A DNA stretch of 64,000 nucleotides, taken from Oceanisphaera pacifica (GTDB lineage Bacteria; Pseudomonadota; Gammaproteobacteria; Enterobacterales; Aeromonadaceae). A program made the translations under genes and the position numbers. Below, piece by piece: positions 54,220 to 64,000 of the stretch (position 1 is its first letter; every line of letters starts with the position of its first letter). The stretch spans positions 1 through 64,000 of the forward strand of contig NZ_JAGDFX010000005.1 of NCBI RefSeq assembly GCF_017498065.1, written 5' to 3'. Under the pieces are notes generated by a model. That model saw only the letters and a program-made list of their open reading frames with translations. It did not search any database and was not told where the DNA came from.

Positions 54220-55191
54220 ATGGGCTTATTAGTAGACGGTCAATGGCATGACCAATGGTACGACACTGACTCCACTGGCGGTAAATTCGAGCGCAGTGAG
54301 TCACAGTTTCGCAACTGGGTGACGGCTGACGGTAGTGTTGGCCCGAGCGGCGAAGCAGGCTTTAAAGCTGAGGCGGGGCGTTATCATTTATACGTGTCTT
54401 TAGCCTGCCCGTGGGCACATCGCACGCTGATCTTCCGTAAACTCAAAGGACTGGAGTCGATGATTTCAGTGTCAGTGGTCAACCCCTATATGCGTGAACA
54501 TGACTGGACCTTTATCGAAGATACAGGCGTCGTCGCTGATCCGCTGTTTCAAGCCAAGTATATGCACCAGATTTATACCCAGGCAGATCCTAAATACAGC
54601 GGTCGGGTGACCATCCCTGTCCTGTGGGATAAACAGCAAAATGTCATGGTGAGCAACGAGTCATCTGAGATTATTCGCATGTTTAACTCGGCTTTTGACG
54701 AGGTTGGGGCCAAGCCTAGTGATTACTATCCAGAAGCGCTGCGCGCAGATATTGATAGCCTGAATGAACAAATCTACAACAGGGTGAACAACGGTGTCTA
54801 TAAAGCGGGATTTGCCACCACGCAACACGCCTATGAAGAGGCGGTGGCCCCTTTGTTCGCTACTTTAGATGAGTTAGAGCAGCGACTATCAACACATCGC
54901 TATTTACTAGGCGACACCATTACCGAAGCAGATTGGCGCTTATTCACCACGCTGGTGCGTTTTGATGCTGTGTACCACTGTCACTTTAAGTGCAATATCA
55001 AGCAAATTGCCGACTACCCGCATTTAAGCAGTTATTTACGCGAGCTCTATCAATGGCCTGGTGTGGCCGACACGGTCAATATGAAACATATCAAAGCACA
55101 TTATTACCGCAGCCATAACACCATTAACCCCACAGGCGTGGTACCTATTGGCCCTGAGCTAAATCTCGATGCACCCCACGGGCGCGGATAA
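54220..55191 (+). CDS. Glutathionyl-hydroquinone reductase (YqjG/Xi-class GST)
   Basis: 323 residues. Thioredoxin-fold N-domain with active-site Cys63 in SLACPWAHRTLIFRKLKGLE, then NPYMREHDWTFIED and the helical C-domain with TEADWRLFTTLVRFDAVYHCHFKCN, all diagnostic of Xi-class GSTs. It removes glutathione from glutathionyl-hydroquinones, recycling quinone adducts. Ribosome-binding site GGAGG. Located between doxX and a quinone oxidoreductase, consistent with quinone detoxification. Confidence 0.92.
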   Translation: MGLLVDGQWHDQWYDTDSTGGKFERSESQFRNWVTADGSVGPSGEAGFKAEAGRYHLYVSLACPWAHRTLIFRKLKGLESMISVSVVNPYMREHDWTFIEDTGVVADPLFQAKYMHQIYTQADPKYSGRVTIPVLWDKQQNVMVSNESSEIIRMFNSAFDEVGAKPSDYYPEALRADIDSLNEQIYNRVNNGVYKAGFATTQHAYEEAVAPLFATLDELEQRLSTHRYLLGDTITEADWRLFTTLVRFDAVYHCHFKCNIKQIADYPHLSSYLRELYQWPGVADTVNMKHIKAHYYRSHNTINPTGVVPIGPELNLDAPHGRG

Positions 55192-55278
55192 ACACTGCGC
55201 CATTAACAGCTAAGCGAGCTGAGCGATGTCTTAGTTTATTGCTCAGCTTCAGTTCCCATTCAGTGATTGAGGTACATG

Positions 55279-56238
55279 ATGCAAGCATTACAGTTTTCAA
55301 CAACCGGTACGGTAGACGCATTACAGTTGCGTGAGTTGCCCACTCCCCAACCTAAAGACGGTGAAGTATTGGTCGAGATACGGGCAACGGGCATCAACCC
55401 AAGCGACATCAAAAACCTACTGGGACTGTTTCCTTACACTAGCACGCCACGTATTCCCGGCCGAGATTTTGCCGGTGTGGTGATCAGTGGGCCTGCAGAG
55501 CTAAAAGGCAAGGCGGTGTGGGGTGGAACTGGCAAAGGCTTTGGCTTTTATCGGGATGGCTGTCATGCGCAATATGTTGTGTTGCCAGCCGATGCCGTCG
55601 CCCCTTTACCCGCCTCTCTAAGCTTTGCTCAAGCGGCCAGCTGTGGCGTGCCATTAATCACTGCTTGGGATGCTCTTGAGCGTAGCCAAGTTCAGGAAAA
55701 AACACGTTTGCTGATTATTGGAGCAGGTGCGGTGGCACGCGCAGCACAACACCTCGCCCGAGCCAGAGGCGCCGAGGTAGTAATGGCTGCACGTCGTAGT
55801 GATGTGGTGCACACCCTACAAGCTCAAAATATCAAGGCGTTTAAGTTAACGGAAGCAGCACAGCTAGCCGACCAAGCAAGGGAGCACTTTCACCAGCAAG
55901 CACCACAAGTGATCGTTGACACCACAGGCTACTGGCTAACAGCAGCCGTAACTAGCCTAGACGTATTTGGCCGCATTGCAGTTATTGCCGCCCCAACAGA
56001 TGACCAGATCATGTTATCCCCTTTAAATTTATACCGCCGTGGAGGCTCTATTATTGGCATTAACTCTCTGCTTTATAGCCTAGAAGATTGCGCGGCCATG
56101 CTTACAAAAATAGGCGCTGCTTTTCCCGATGGCGTCCCTCTGATTAACGATTTTATCGAACGTCCACTGTCTGAGGCGGTGGATGCCTATCAGCAAATCA
56201 GCCAAGGCAGTTCACAGAAGATAGTACTGATCCCATAA
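55279..56238 (+). CDS. Zinc-free MDR alcohol dehydrogenase/quinone oxidoreductase-like protein
   Basis: 319-residue medium-chain dehydrogenase/reductase: catalytic domain start with GINPSDIKNLLGLFPY and PRIPGRDFAGVV, NAD(P) fold with LLIIGAGAVARAAQHLARARGAEVVMAARR. Zinc ligands are missing, as in quinone oxidoreductases. ATG 55279 has the best distance from TTGAGG; ATG 55276 is also possible. It probably reduces quinones or enones with NAD(P)H. Confidence 0.85.
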   Translation: MQALQFSTTGTVDALQLRELPTPQPKDGEVLVEIRATGINPSDIKNLLGLFPYTSTPRIPGRDFAGVVISGPAELKGKAVWGGTGKGFGFYRDGCHAQYVVLPADAVAPLPASLSFAQAASCGVPLITAWDALERSQVQEKTRLLIIGAGAVARAAQHLARARGAEVVMAARRSDVVHTLQAQNIKAFKLTEAAQLADQAREHFHQQAPQVIVDTTGYWLTAAVTSLDVFGRIAVIAAPTDDQIMLSPLNLYRRGGSIIGINSLLYSLEDCAAMLTKIGAAFPDGVPLINDFIERPLSEAVDAYQQISQGSSQKIVLIP

Positions 56239-56279
56239 CTCACTGACCGCCACCACCAACATATAGCAGGAGGTTTTGC

Positions 56280-56978
56280 ATGATTGAATTAAGACCCTAT
56301 CGCGAATTGGGCGGCGCGCAGCATGGCTGGCTAGATACTCGCCACCATTTTTCATTTGCCGATTATTACCACCCCCAGCGTATGGGTTGGGGGCAGCTAA
56401 GAGTGTGGAACGATGACACTATTGCTGCACATTCAGGTTTTCCGCCGCACCCTCATCGCGATATGGAAATTATCACTTACGTGCGCAAGGGGGCTATCAC
56501 GCATCAAGACAACTTGGGCAATAGCGGCCGCACTGCCGCTGGTAATGTGCAGGTGATGAGTGCTGGCACCGGCATTGCTCATAGTGAGATGAATACCGAA
56601 AATGAGACCTCGCAGATCTTTCAAATATGGATTATGCCCAACGAAAAAGGCTTGCCACCCAAATGGGGCACCAAGCCTTTTCCCAAAGGGGAGCTAAGTG
56701 GTGACTTTGTTACCCTTGCCAGTGGTTTCGCTATTGATACCGAGGCGCTACCCATTCGTGCCGACGCCCGCTTGGTAGCAGCAACCCTAAAAACGGGACA
56801 AAGTACTCGCTACTCGCTTGCTAAAGGGCGCAAAGCATATCTTGTTCCGGCCAGTGGTCAGATTGAAATTAACGGCGTACTCGTCACTGCCGGCGATGGC
56901 GTTGCCATTCATGACGAGCCGTTATTGCACGTTATTGCACAACAAGACAGCGAAATTGTACTGGTAGAGGTGGCATAA
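56280..56978 (+). CDS. Pirin-family protein (YhhW-like)
   Basis: 232-residue bicupin. Metal ligands [13 protein letters not shown] (two His) and GIAHSEMN (His and Glu) are intact in the N-terminal cupin. YhhW and human pirin oxidise quercetin, so a flavonoid or quinol dioxygenase activity is plausible. AGGAGG lies upstream of the ATG. It belongs to the quinone-detoxification cluster, 41 bases after the oxidoreductase gene. Confidence 0.92.
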   Translation: MIELRPYRELGGAQHGWLDTRHHFSFADYYHPQRMGWGQLRVWNDDTIAAHSGFPPHPHRDMEIITYVRKGAITHQDNLGNSGRTAAGNVQVMSAGTGIAHSEMNTENETSQIFQIWIMPNEKGLPPKWGTKPFPKGELSGDFVTLASGFAIDTEALPIRADARLVAATLKTGQSTRYSLAKGRKAYLVPASGQIEINGVLVTAGDGVAIHDEPLLHVIAQQDSEIVLVEVA

Positions 56979-57043
56979 ACCACGCGACTTACAGTAGGAT
57001 AAATGAATCCAACCAGCAAAACCTATCTAAGAAGGATACAAAC

Positions 57044-57643
57044 ATGGCAAACGTATTAGTGCTATATCACTCAATGTACGGGCATATCGAAACCATGGCC
57101 AATGCCGTTGCCGAGGGGGCAGGTAGCGTTGCTGGAGTAGAAGTGACCGTTAAGCGAGTTCCTGAAACCATGGATACGGACGTATTCAAAAATGCCGGCG
57201 GTAAAACTGAACAAGCCGCCCCTGTGGCCACCCCGGCAGAGTTAGCGGAATACGATGCCATTATCGTGGGCACGCCAACACGCTTTGGTAATATGTCGGC
57301 TCAGATGCGTAACTTTTTCGACCAAACCGGTGGCCTATGGGCCAAAGGTGCACTGGCTGGAAAAGTGGCTAGCGTATTCACTTCAACCGGCACTGGCGGT
57401 GGCCAAGAAATGACCATTACTTCCACTTGGACCACGCTGGCCCATCACGGCATGGTCATAGTGCCAATTGGTTATACCACACCAGAGCTGTTTGATATTT
57501 CTCAAGTGAGTGGTGGCACCCCTTATGGCGCATCAACCATTGCCGGCGGTGATGGCTCTCGCCAACCCGATGCTCGAGAGTTGACTATTGCTCGTCACCA
57601 AGGTGCTCATGTGGCGCAAATTGCCGCTAAGCTAAACAAGTAG
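57044..57643 (+). CDS. wrbA: NAD(P)H:quinone oxidoreductase, WrbA family
   Basis: 199-residue flavodoxin-like enzyme that reduces quinones by two electrons and so avoids semiquinone radicals. FMN-binding loop [20 protein letters not shown] at the N-terminus, [24 protein letters not shown] and STGTGGGQE follow the family. It is the last gene of the cluster and is followed by a strong terminator. Confidence 0.94.
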   Translation: MANVLVLYHSMYGHIETMANAVAEGAGSVAGVEVTVKRVPETMDTDVFKNAGGKTEQAAPVATPAELAEYDAIIVGTPTRFGNMSAQMRNFFDQTGGLWAKGALAGKVASVFTSTGTGGGQEMTITSTWTTLAHHGMVIVPIGYTTPELFDISQVSGGTPYGASTIAGGDGSRQPDARELTIARHQGAHVAQIAAKLNK

Positions 57644-57667
57644 CAGTTTCAATTCCCTCGAAGCCCA

Positions 57668-57711
57668 GACACCATCAAGGATATTAATAACACCCTTGAT
57701 GGTGTCTTTTA
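57668..57711 (+). terminator. Terminator of the doxX-wrbA cluster
   Basis: GACACCATCAAGG and CCTTGATGGTGTC, thirteen perfect pairs, then TTTTAT. Confidence 0.85.
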
Positions 57712-57877
57712 TAGAAAGCATCAATACCGCTAGAGTTCCTTTTTTGTGTTATCGAGCTCAGCTCAGAACTACCTAAAGCTCAAGGCTAGGGCAACTGTTT
57801 AGCTACCCTTTTCCTATTAAGAGCTGAGATTAGGAGCCATGTCACCTTTGCGAAGGGCTCCTATTATGCGGCTAGCG

Positions 57878-59392
57878 TTACTCTGCCAACTCAGGTTTGG
57901 AAGACAGCGTACCTAGAGACTTAACCGACATGCCCAGCGCCTTGGCAACTCCGGCGCCATAGTCAGGATCGCAGCGGGTACAGTTATCAATATGGCGTTG
58001 TTTAATGAAGTCTGGAGCATCGCCCATATTTCGTGCCGTATTTTCAAACAATACCTGTTGCTGCTCAGAAGTCATTAGTTGAAACAGCTTGCGCGGCTGG
58101 CTGTAATAATCGTCATCATCCTCACGGAAATCGAACATGGCCGCATCCCCGTCAATCTTAAATGGTGGCTCGGCATATTCCGGCTGATCTTTCCATTGGC
58201 CGAAGCTATTTGGCTGATAATGCGGCAAGCTGCCATAATTATCATCAGCCCTGCTAGAGCCATCCCGATGATTGCTCATAACCGGACATTTAGCTGCATT
58301 AACCGGTACCTGCTGATAGTTTACGCCCAAGCGGTATCTTTGCGAATCGGGATAATTGATGAGCCGCGTCTGAAGCATCTTGTCTGGGGAGACGCTGATG
58401 CCAGGGACAAGATTCGAGGGCGAAAAGGCCGCCTGCTCTACATCCATATGGTAGTTTTCTGGATTTCGGTTCAACTCAAATTCACCAACCTCAATGAGCG
58501 GGTAGTCCCCTTTTGGCCAAACCTTGGTCAGATCAAATGGATGCACATGGTAGGTTTCAGCGTCGGTTTCAGGCATCACTTGTATATACATTTTCCAACG
58601 TGGGAACTCGTCACGCTCAATCGCTTCATACAGGTCCCGCTGATTGCTTTCACGATCATCAGCAACAACTGCTGCAGCCTCGGCATCAGTCAAATTCTCA
58701 ATTCCCTGCTGGGTTCTAAAGTGGAATTTCACCCAATAACGCTCACCTGCCTCGTTCCAGAAACTGTAGGTATGACTACCAAAACCATGCATGTGTCGGT
58801 AGCTCTTGGGAATGCCACGGTCCGACATCACCACAGTCACTTGGTGCAGAGCTTCTGGCAAAAGCGTCCAAAAATCCCAGTTGTTCGTCGGCGAGCGCAT
58901 ATTAGTTTTCGGATCACGCTTTACCGCTTTATTCAGATCTGGAAACTTCTTAGCATCCCGCATAAAGAACACAGGCGTGTTGTTACCCACCATGTCCCAG
59001 TTGCCTTGTTCAGTGTAGAACTTGAGTGCGAAGCCGCGAATATCACGTTCAGCATCGGCTGCGCCACGCTCCCCCGCCACAGTGCTAAAACGGGCAAACA
59101 TTTCGGTCTTTTTACCTACTTCACTAAAAATACTAGCTCGCGTATAGCGTGTGATATCATGAGTTACGGTAAACGTGCCGAACGCACCAGAGCCTTTGGC
59201 GTGCATGCGGCGCTCAGGGATAACCTCACGCACAAAGTTTGCAAGTTTTTCGTTGAGCCAGACATCCTGAACTAATACAGGCCCACGCTTCCCAGCGGTC
59301 ATCGAGTTCTGGTTGTCAACAACCGGAGCACCAAAAGCGGTTGTCAGATGTGTTACTGGACATTTGCCTTTGTTCAATATTTCATCGGACAT
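57878..59392 (-). CDS. Monofunctional haem catalase
   Basis: 504 residues, small-subunit (clade 3) type. Distal His in [14 protein letters not shown], distal Asn in [14 protein letters not shown], and proximal haem-ligand Tyr in [15 protein letters not shown]. It breaks down hydrogen peroxide. It is convergent with the quinone-handling cluster, whose enzymes can generate peroxide. No OxyR site was recognised upstream. AAAGGAAAC precedes the ATG. Confidence 0.95.
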   Translation of the reverse strand: MSDEILNKGKCPVTHLTTAFGAPVVDNQNSMTAGKRGPVLVQDVWLNEKLANFVREVIPERRMHAKGSGAFGTFTVTHDITRYTRASIFSEVGKKTEMFARFSTVAGERGAADAERDIRGFALKFYTEQGNWDMVGNNTPVFFMRDAKKFPDLNKAVKRDPKTNMRSPTNNWDFWTLLPEALHQVTVVMSDRGIPKSYRHMHGFGSHTYSFWNEAGERYWVKFHFRTQQGIENLTDAEAAAVVADDRESNQRDLYEAIERDEFPRWKMYIQVMPETDAETYHVHPFDLTKVWPKGDYPLIEVGEFELNRNPENYHMDVEQAAFSPSNLVPGISVSPDKMLQTRLINYPDSQRYRLGVNYQQVPVNAAKCPVMSNHRDGSSRADDNYGSLPHYQPNSFGQWKDQPEYAEPPFKIDGDAAMFDFREDDDDYYSQPRKLFQLMTSEQQQVLFENTARNMGDAPDFIKQRHIDNCTRCDPDYGAGVAKALGMSVKSLGTLSSKPELAE

Positions 59393-59924
59393 GATGGTTT
59401 CCTTTAGTAAACTTAATGCTGCTAATAAAGTCTAAAACTACAGAATACATAGCAACTTCAAGTCATTAACAGAGTGTAAGACTTACTACCGTTGAGTTTA
59501 GCTGCACCCATGTCATGGAAGTTAAGTCGTAATAGAAAGGACGACTGGTGGCCATCGGCCGCATAACTCCAGTGACCAGTTAAGTAATAAGCTATGATGG
59601 TGCTTTCCAGCACCCAAATCAAGCCCAAGCAAATCCCAATAACTTAGTCATGTGGCCTAAGCTTTCGCCTCTAATCGTAACTATACTTGCCGGCGGTGTA
59701 GCCGTAGCAAAGCCACTAGAAAAGATCGTAACGCGACTATATAGATGGTCAATGCATATTACTCAGCAAATAAGATGGCACTAGAGCAGGTAGACAGTAA
59801 AAGCAACGAAATCACTATCATTCCAACGCTACTGAAAGTGCTCGACTTACGGGGTGCTCTGGTGTCTATGATATAATTTATGAGTTTAAGTGATTAAAAG
59901 CTAAGTTATAAAGCGAAATGGTAA
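59393..59924. other. Intergenic region without a convincing gene
   Basis: 532 bases between the catalase start and the pirin pseudogene. The only notable frame is 59650-59784 (44 residues, MWPKLSPLIVTILAGGVAV...), which lacks a ribosome-binding site. The catalase promoter must be here. Confidence 0.5.
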
Positions 59925-60865
59925 TCAACCTTTAAAGCCTTGAGGTAAATCAGGCGCTAGTAAACGTTGCGTATTAGAGTCCACATCACCAAAACGCTCA
60001 TGGCCGTTATTCCAATCGGTAATTGACTGTTCGAGCTCTTCCTTATTATCAGCAGCGAAGTTCCACCAGAGTAAGACTTGGTTATTTAATGGTTCACCGC
60101 CAATAAACATCACCCGTGTGCCTTTTTTAGCAAATAATTTGATGCTTTCGTTATTAGCAACATCGCTATCGTGGAAACGAAACAGTTGATCCTGCTTACA
60201 TACCTTTCCTTCAGATTCTATCTCACCCTCTGAAACTAAGACGCCGTATTCAAAGCCTGGCTCTAAAGTCAGTGTCGCCTCGCCATCTTGGGTAAAGTAC
60301 ACGTCGATGCCGACCAACCTAGAGTATTGGATAGTAGGCGCTTGAAAGTGCTGACCTGATGCATTGGTATAGCTACCGGTGGTCAGGATCATCTCAACAC
60401 CCTCTTCCGTCCACGTTGGTAGCTCTGGATAATGATGGAAGCTACGCTCAATTTTTTGATCTGTTGGTAGCGCAATCCAGAGCTGTACCATACTGATAGC
60501 ACGCGCCGCATCGGATGAGCCACCAGTTTCTGGAAAGACACTTTGCTCAGTATGGCTGATACCTTGGCCCAGCCCCGTACCTGCGGTCATGACATTGACT
60601 TGATTCTTAGTAAAGATAGCTCATTACCTAAGCTATCTTTATGCAGCACTTCACCATTTAACATCCAGCTAAAGGTTTGCAGGTTGGTATGGGGATGACG
60701 ACCAACTTGCATGCCTAAATCATCTTCATCAAAGTCAGCGGGGCCAGCGTGGTCTAAAAAGCACCATGCACCGATAGGCTGTTTCCCCCTATTGGGTAAT
60801 AAACGGGCAATCGGAATACCGCCGACATCGGCCAGCCTTGGCTCTAGGGTTTGAATACTCATCAT
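59925..60865 (-). pseudogene. Pirin-family gene broken by a single-base frameshift
   Basis: Two frames on the minus strand make up one pirin. 60587-60865 encodes the first half of the N-terminal cupin (GRHPHTNLQTFSWMLNGEVLHKDSLGNELSLL), then leaves the family sequence and stops. 59925-60590 carries on with MTAGTGLGQGISHTEQSVFPETGG through the C-terminal cupin. One missing base in the TTTACTAAGAATC stretch (about 60605-60618) joins them. The four-base ATGA overlap mimics coupled genes but neither half is a complete cupin. All metal ligands are kept, so the change is recent or a sequencing error. Confidence 0.85.
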
Positions 60866-60960
60866 CCACCTCTTATTTAGACACTAAATTCATATATAAG
60901 CTTTATAACCGACATTCCACACCTGATTTAAGAATAAATAGTTAGGTAGTAACGGCGCTA

Positions 60961-61212
60961 CTATTTAAGCCTAACTGAGTAACATGATGCTTCGGTAAGG
61001 CAGCATCCACCCACAATCCGTGCTAGGCCGAGTTCACAGCACATGCCCGCCACTAGGCTTAGATGGTCGTGATCCTTGAGGCGATAAAAAGGAGTAGTCA
61101 TGATACGGCCGCCAAATAGAAGTAATAAATCAAACTGGCGGAGCCGTATCAAGAAAAACAAATCAAAAACTAGGTGCCGGAATGTCAAGTATAGGGGCTT
61201 TTTATCGCGTGA
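60961..61212 (-). mobile_element. Stump of an IS1634-family insertion sequence
   Basis: The minus-strand frame beginning ATG 61101 reads MTTPFYRLKDHDHLSLVAGM then CCELGLARIVGG, which matches the N-terminus of DUF4277/IS1634 transposases as I know it, and breaks off after about 32 residues. Upstream, 61081-61091 and 61198-61208 (GCGATAAAAAG/CTTTTTATCGC) and an inner GATACGG...CCGTATC pair form nested inverted repeats, perhaps the IS end and leader hairpin. Only the left end of the element remains. Confidence 0.6.
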
Positions 61213-61232
61213 CATTAAGCAACAACGAGTGC

Positions 61233-62678
61233 TTAACCAAACACGTTAAAGCTGTCGGCGTTTAGCCATAGGTGGGCCAAAATACTGACCGCATACCCTA
61301 AAAAGATAGCGGGTGCCCACTTTAAATGGCCAAAAAAGGTATACATGCCCCGAGCCTGCCCCATTAAGGCAACCCCTGCAGCCGATCCAACAGACAGTAA
61401 ACTACCGCCCACACCTGCCGTTAACGTCACCAACAACCAGTTACCATGAGACATCTCAGGCTCCATGGTTAATACCGCAAACATTACCGGAATATTATCA
61501 ATTACCGCCGATATAACCCCTAGCGCAATATTGGCATAAGTGGCATTCCAACCGCCATAAAGTGCTTCTGACATTAGTGCTAAATAGCCCATAAAACCAA
61601 GGCCACCCACACACATCACCACCCCATAGAAAAACAGCAAAGTATCCCATTCTGCGCGCGCCACACGACTAAACACATCAAAGGGCACCACACTTCCTAA
61701 ACGTTTTAGAGCTGCCTCATCACCCCGTTTTGCCGCCATTACTTTTTGACGCGCCACAGATTGCGGCAATGTCTTGCGCAAAAAGTAACCAAAGAACTGC
61801 AAGTAACCTAAACCGGTCATCATACCTAGCACCGGGGGGAGCCCCAATAAACTATGGCAGGCAACCGCGGTAGCCACCGTGAGTAAAAACAAAAAGACAA
61901 TTCTAAAAGCGCCACGCTTGAGCACCGCTTGCTCATACACAGCCACTGGGCAGCGGTTTTCAATCACAAAACTCATTAACACAGCCGGTACAAGGTAATT
62001 AAGCACAGAAGGGATAAAGAGTACAAAAAACTCATTAAACTCCACAAGGCCTGACTGCCATACCATTAGGGTGGTTATATCGCCAAAAGGACTAAACACT
62101 CCTCCAGCATTAGCCGCAATCACAATATTAATACAGCATAAGTTGATAAACTTTTTATCGCCCTCTGCCACTTTTATCACCACAGCACACATTAAGAGGG
62201 CCGTGGTTAAGTTATCGGCAACCGGAGAAATAAAGAAAGCCATAATACCGGTCAGCCAAAACAAAGATTTATAGCTAAATCCGCGACGGATCATCCAGCT
62301 ACGTAAGGCATCAAACAAGCCTCTGTCTTCCATAGCATTAATATAGGTCATGGCAACCAATAAAAAGAGCAGTAATTCGGCATACTCTAGCAAGTTATGG
62401 CGAAACGCTTCTTGAGGTAAGTCGCCAAAGTCATGGTTAACATAAGTCCAACCAATGGCCACCCAGATAATACCCGCAGCCACCAATACGGGTTTAGATT
62501 TACGCAGGCCTAAATACTCTTCACCCATCACCAATAAGTAGGCCACTATAAAGGTGATGACCGCAAAAACACCGACCCAAGTCGTGGTTAAATCTAGCGG
62601 TGCATCAGCTGCCAGTACTGACGAGCTGAACAATACAGACAGCCCTCCGAGTGTGGATAAGCACAGTTTGCTTCGCAT
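61233..62678 (-). CDS. nhaD: Na+/H+ antiporter NhaD
   Basis: 481-residue ion-transporter-superfamily antiporter with about 12 helices, expelling Na+ (and Li+) at alkaline pH; common in marine and halophilic bacteria. A cleavable leader (LSTLGGLSVLFSSSVLAADAP) precedes the membrane domain. ISPVADNLTTALLMCAV and ANAGGVFSPFGDITTLMVWQ are typical NhaD motifs. ATG 62678 with GAAGAGAGAC upstream is preferred over a 20-residue extension. It follows the IS stump on the same strand. Confidence 0.92.
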   Translation of the reverse strand: MRSKLCLSTLGGLSVLFSSSVLAADAPLDLTTTWVGVFAVITFIVAYLLVMGEEYLGLRKSKPVLVAAGIIWVAIGWTYVNHDFGDLPQEAFRHNLLEYAELLLFLLVAMTYINAMEDRGLFDALRSWMIRRGFSYKSLFWLTGIMAFFISPVADNLTTALLMCAVVIKVAEGDKKFINLCCINIVIAANAGGVFSPFGDITTLMVWQSGLVEFNEFFVLFIPSVLNYLVPAVLMSFVIENRCPVAVYEQAVLKRGAFRIVFLFLLTVATAVACHSLLGLPPVLGMMTGLGYLQFFGYFLRKTLPQSVARQKVMAAKRGDEAALKRLGSVVPFDVFSRVARAEWDTLLFFYGVVMCVGGLGFMGYLALMSEALYGGWNATYANIALGVISAVIDNIPVMFAVLTMEPEMSHGNWLLVTLTAGVGGSLLSVGSAAGVALMGQARGMYTFFGHLKWAPAIFLGYAVSILAHLWLNADSFNVFG

Positions 62679-62892
62679 TATATTTGTCTCTCTTCTTGTT
62701 ATTTTAGCTATAGTTATGTTGGGGGTTATTCTATGCATCCCCTCGTAAGCAGGTTACCATAAAGCTTGAGGCGAGGCAGATGACATTACTCGGAGCCGCT
62801 CGCACTTTTAACGTTAAATTACGCTATATTCCCTAATCATTACTTGCGCTTAGTCATCTTCTCTATATTTAAAAATAACAAGTAAAGTCACC

Positions 62893-62937
62893 GTGAAAAA
62901 TTCACATATTTAGTCTTGTTTTTTGCATTAATTTTCA
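62893..62937 (+). promoter_or_regulatory. Candidate ARG boxes upstream of argA
   Basis: TGCATTAATTTTCA (62924-62937) matches the ArgR half-site pattern TGAAT-N4-ATTCA at eight of ten defined positions, and GTGAA-AAA-TTCAC (62893-62905) is a perfect but shorter palindrome. Their position 40-90 bases before argA fits ArgR repression. Confidence 0.35.
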
Positions 62938-62979
62938 CGATTATGCTTCTTTGATATCAGTTATTTAAAAGGATTTTCC

Positions 62980-64000
62980 GTGCGTGATACCGATGCAGCC
63001 TTGGTCAAAGCATTTCGTCAGTCTAGCCCTTATGTCAACCTTCACCGAGGCTCAACGTTTGTGGTAATGATAGGCGGCGAAGCCATCGAACAAGACAACT
63101 TTCCTAATATTGTTAGCGATATCGCGCTGCTCACCAGCCTAGGTATTCGGCTAGTGATTGTGTTTGGTGCTCGTCCACAAATTGATAAAAGCTTAGCTGA
63201 GGCTCACCTTGAGAGTGTGTTTCACAAACACACTCGAGTCACAGACGAACATAGCTTTCGCATTATTAAAGATGTATGCGGTGGCTTACAAATGGATATT
63301 ATGGCGCGACTATCAATGGGGCTGATTAACACCCCCATGCAAAATGCCCGTATTAATGTGGTAACTGGTAACTTTGTGACCGCCCAACCGCTAGGCATTG
63401 ATGATGGCGTAGACTATCAGCACTCGGGCCGTGTACGCCGTATTCATACCGATACCATTAATCATCAACTTGCCAATGACGCAACCGTATTGATCTCACC
63501 CATTGGCTTTTCAGTAACCGGTGAAAGCTTCAACCTCTCATCAGAAGAGCTGGCTCGCAGGTTAGCTATTGAGCTCAAAGCCACCAAGCTCATCGGCTTT
63601 TGCTCTCAGCACGGCGTAACCGATGAAGACGGCCAAGCCATTCCTGAGCTTTTCCCTGCCGAAGCAGAACAGCACTTACAGCGCTTAATAGCCGAAGGAG
63701 ATACCTTATCGGGCACAGCTCGTTATTTGCGTGCGGCAATAGCCAGTTGTCGCGGTGGCGTATCACGCAGCCACTTGGTGAGCTACAAAGAAGACGGCGC
63801 ACTTATTCAAGAGTTGTTCACCCGTGACGGTTTAGGCACACAGCTGGTTAACCAAAGTGCCGAGCAAGCACGCGTGGCACGCATTGATGATATTGGCGGC
63901 ATTTTAGACTTAATACGGCCATTAGAAGAAGACGGCATATTAGTACGTCGTTCTCGCGAGCAACTTGAAATGGAGGTGGATCAATTTACGATTATTGAAA
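62980..64000 (+). CDS. argA: N-acetylglutamate synthase, cut by the window edge
   Basis: First enzyme of arginine biosynthesis. GTG start at 62980 with AAAGGA upstream; 340 residues are visible and the frame is open at the edge (the E. coli protein is about 440). The N-terminal amino-acid-kinase-like domain ([49 protein letters not shown]) is complete, and the GNAT domain has just begun ([25 protein letters not shown]). Feedback by arginine is expected of this form. Confidence 0.95.
   Translation, partial: MRDTDAALVKAFRQSSPYVNLHRGSTFVVMIGGEAIEQDNFPNIVSDIALLTSLGIRLVIVFGARPQIDKSLAEAHLESVFHKHTRVTDEHSFRIIKDVCGGLQMDIMARLSMGLINTPMQNARINVVTGNFVTAQPLGIDDGVDYQHSGRVRRIHTDTINHQLANDATVLISPIGFSVTGESFNLSSEELARRLAIELKATKLIGFCSQHGVTDEDGQAIPELFPAEAEQHLQRLIAEGDTLSGTARYLRAAIASCRGGVSRSHLVSYKEDGALIQELFTRDGLGTQLVNQSAEQARVARIDDIGGILDLIRPLEEDGILVRRSREQLEMEVDQFTIIE

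Noticed and set aside
58079-59275. 398-codon plus-strand frame opposite the catalase gene
   Set aside because: Antisense shadow of a well-conserved catalase; its translation has no domain-like features.
59650-59784. 44-residue frame with a possible membrane helix between catalase and the pirin pseudogene
   Set aside because: No ribosome-binding site, no terminator and no family resemblance.
60941-60975. GTTAGGT and GCCTAAC boxes resembling integron attC ends
   Set aside because: The order is GTT...AAC; attC sites read AAC...GTT with an inner pair. No integrase or cassette array is visible.
61100-61249. 49-codon basic frame on the plus strand with a perfect AAGGAGT ribosome-binding site
   Set aside because: It lies antisense to the IS1634 transposase stump and its leader and runs into the 3' end of nhaD; the apparent binding site is the complement of the transposase codons.

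Overview
The window reads as a chromosomal segment of a marine or brackish gammaproteobacterium, most likely in or near the Aeromonadaceae (an Oceanimonas/Oceanisphaera/Zobellella-like organism). Supporting signs are the uvrY-uvrC-pgsA-tRNA and tig-clpP-clpX-lon-hupB-ppiD blocks in their usual gammaproteobacterial order, a LuxO/LuxU-type quorum phosphorelay, an NhaD-type sodium/proton antiporter, a TAXI-TRAP importer, and an argA gene that runs off the right edge. The genus is inference only.

Layout. 1-0.65 kb: the tail of an unidentified gene and a repeat-rich intergenic stretch. 0.7-14.9 kb, all on the minus strand: tRNA-Leu, tRNA-Cys, pgsA, uvrC, uvrY, ppiD, hupB, lon, clpX, clpP, tig, malic enzyme. 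15.0-18.0 kb: a membrane diguanylate cyclase, then a plus-strand group (YffB-like reductase, M15 peptidase, two small proteins). 18.3-22.0 kb: a moaA-B-C-D-E-hydrolase operon. 22.2-24.5 kb: luxO-luxU flanked by two orphan plus-strand terminators; the one beside luxU ends a probable small RNA with a sigma-54-like promoter. 24.5-26.5 kb: a Nif3-like gene, a DUF1853 gene and a second Gly-Cys-Leu tRNA array. 26.8-30.6 kb: ggt, an Aer-like chemoreceptor, an alkyltransferase-like gene. 30.9-35.7 kb: a four-gene efflux operon. 36.3-41.5 kb: polB, bamC, bcp, two YeeE-type genes. 41.7-50 kb: a GGDEF/EAL protein, a (GGGATTA)n tandem repeat, dadA and a TAXI-TRAP transporter.

50-61.2 kb looks accessory. 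It holds a TetR/MFS efflux pair that appears AT-richer than its neighbours, a lysozyme-inhibitor lipoprotein, a decayed LysR gene next to an intact doxX-glutathionyl-hydroquinone reductase-quinone oxidoreductase-pirin-wrbA detoxification cluster, a catalase, a frameshifted pirin gene and the stump of an IS1634-family insertion sequence. The window ends with nhaD and argA.

Functional themes: protein quality control (trigger factor, ClpXP, Lon, PpiD), molybdenum cofactor synthesis, c-di-GMP turnover (one intact GGDEF cyclase, one EAL protein with a degenerate GGDEF), quorum signalling, DNA repair (UvrC, Pol II, an ATL protein) and quinone/peroxide defence. The most notable non-gene features are the putative LuxO/sigma-54 small RNA next to luxU, a terminator and promoter that overlap between tig and clpP, a 160-bp repeat present in inverted copies 18 kb apart, and the heptamer tandem repeat.
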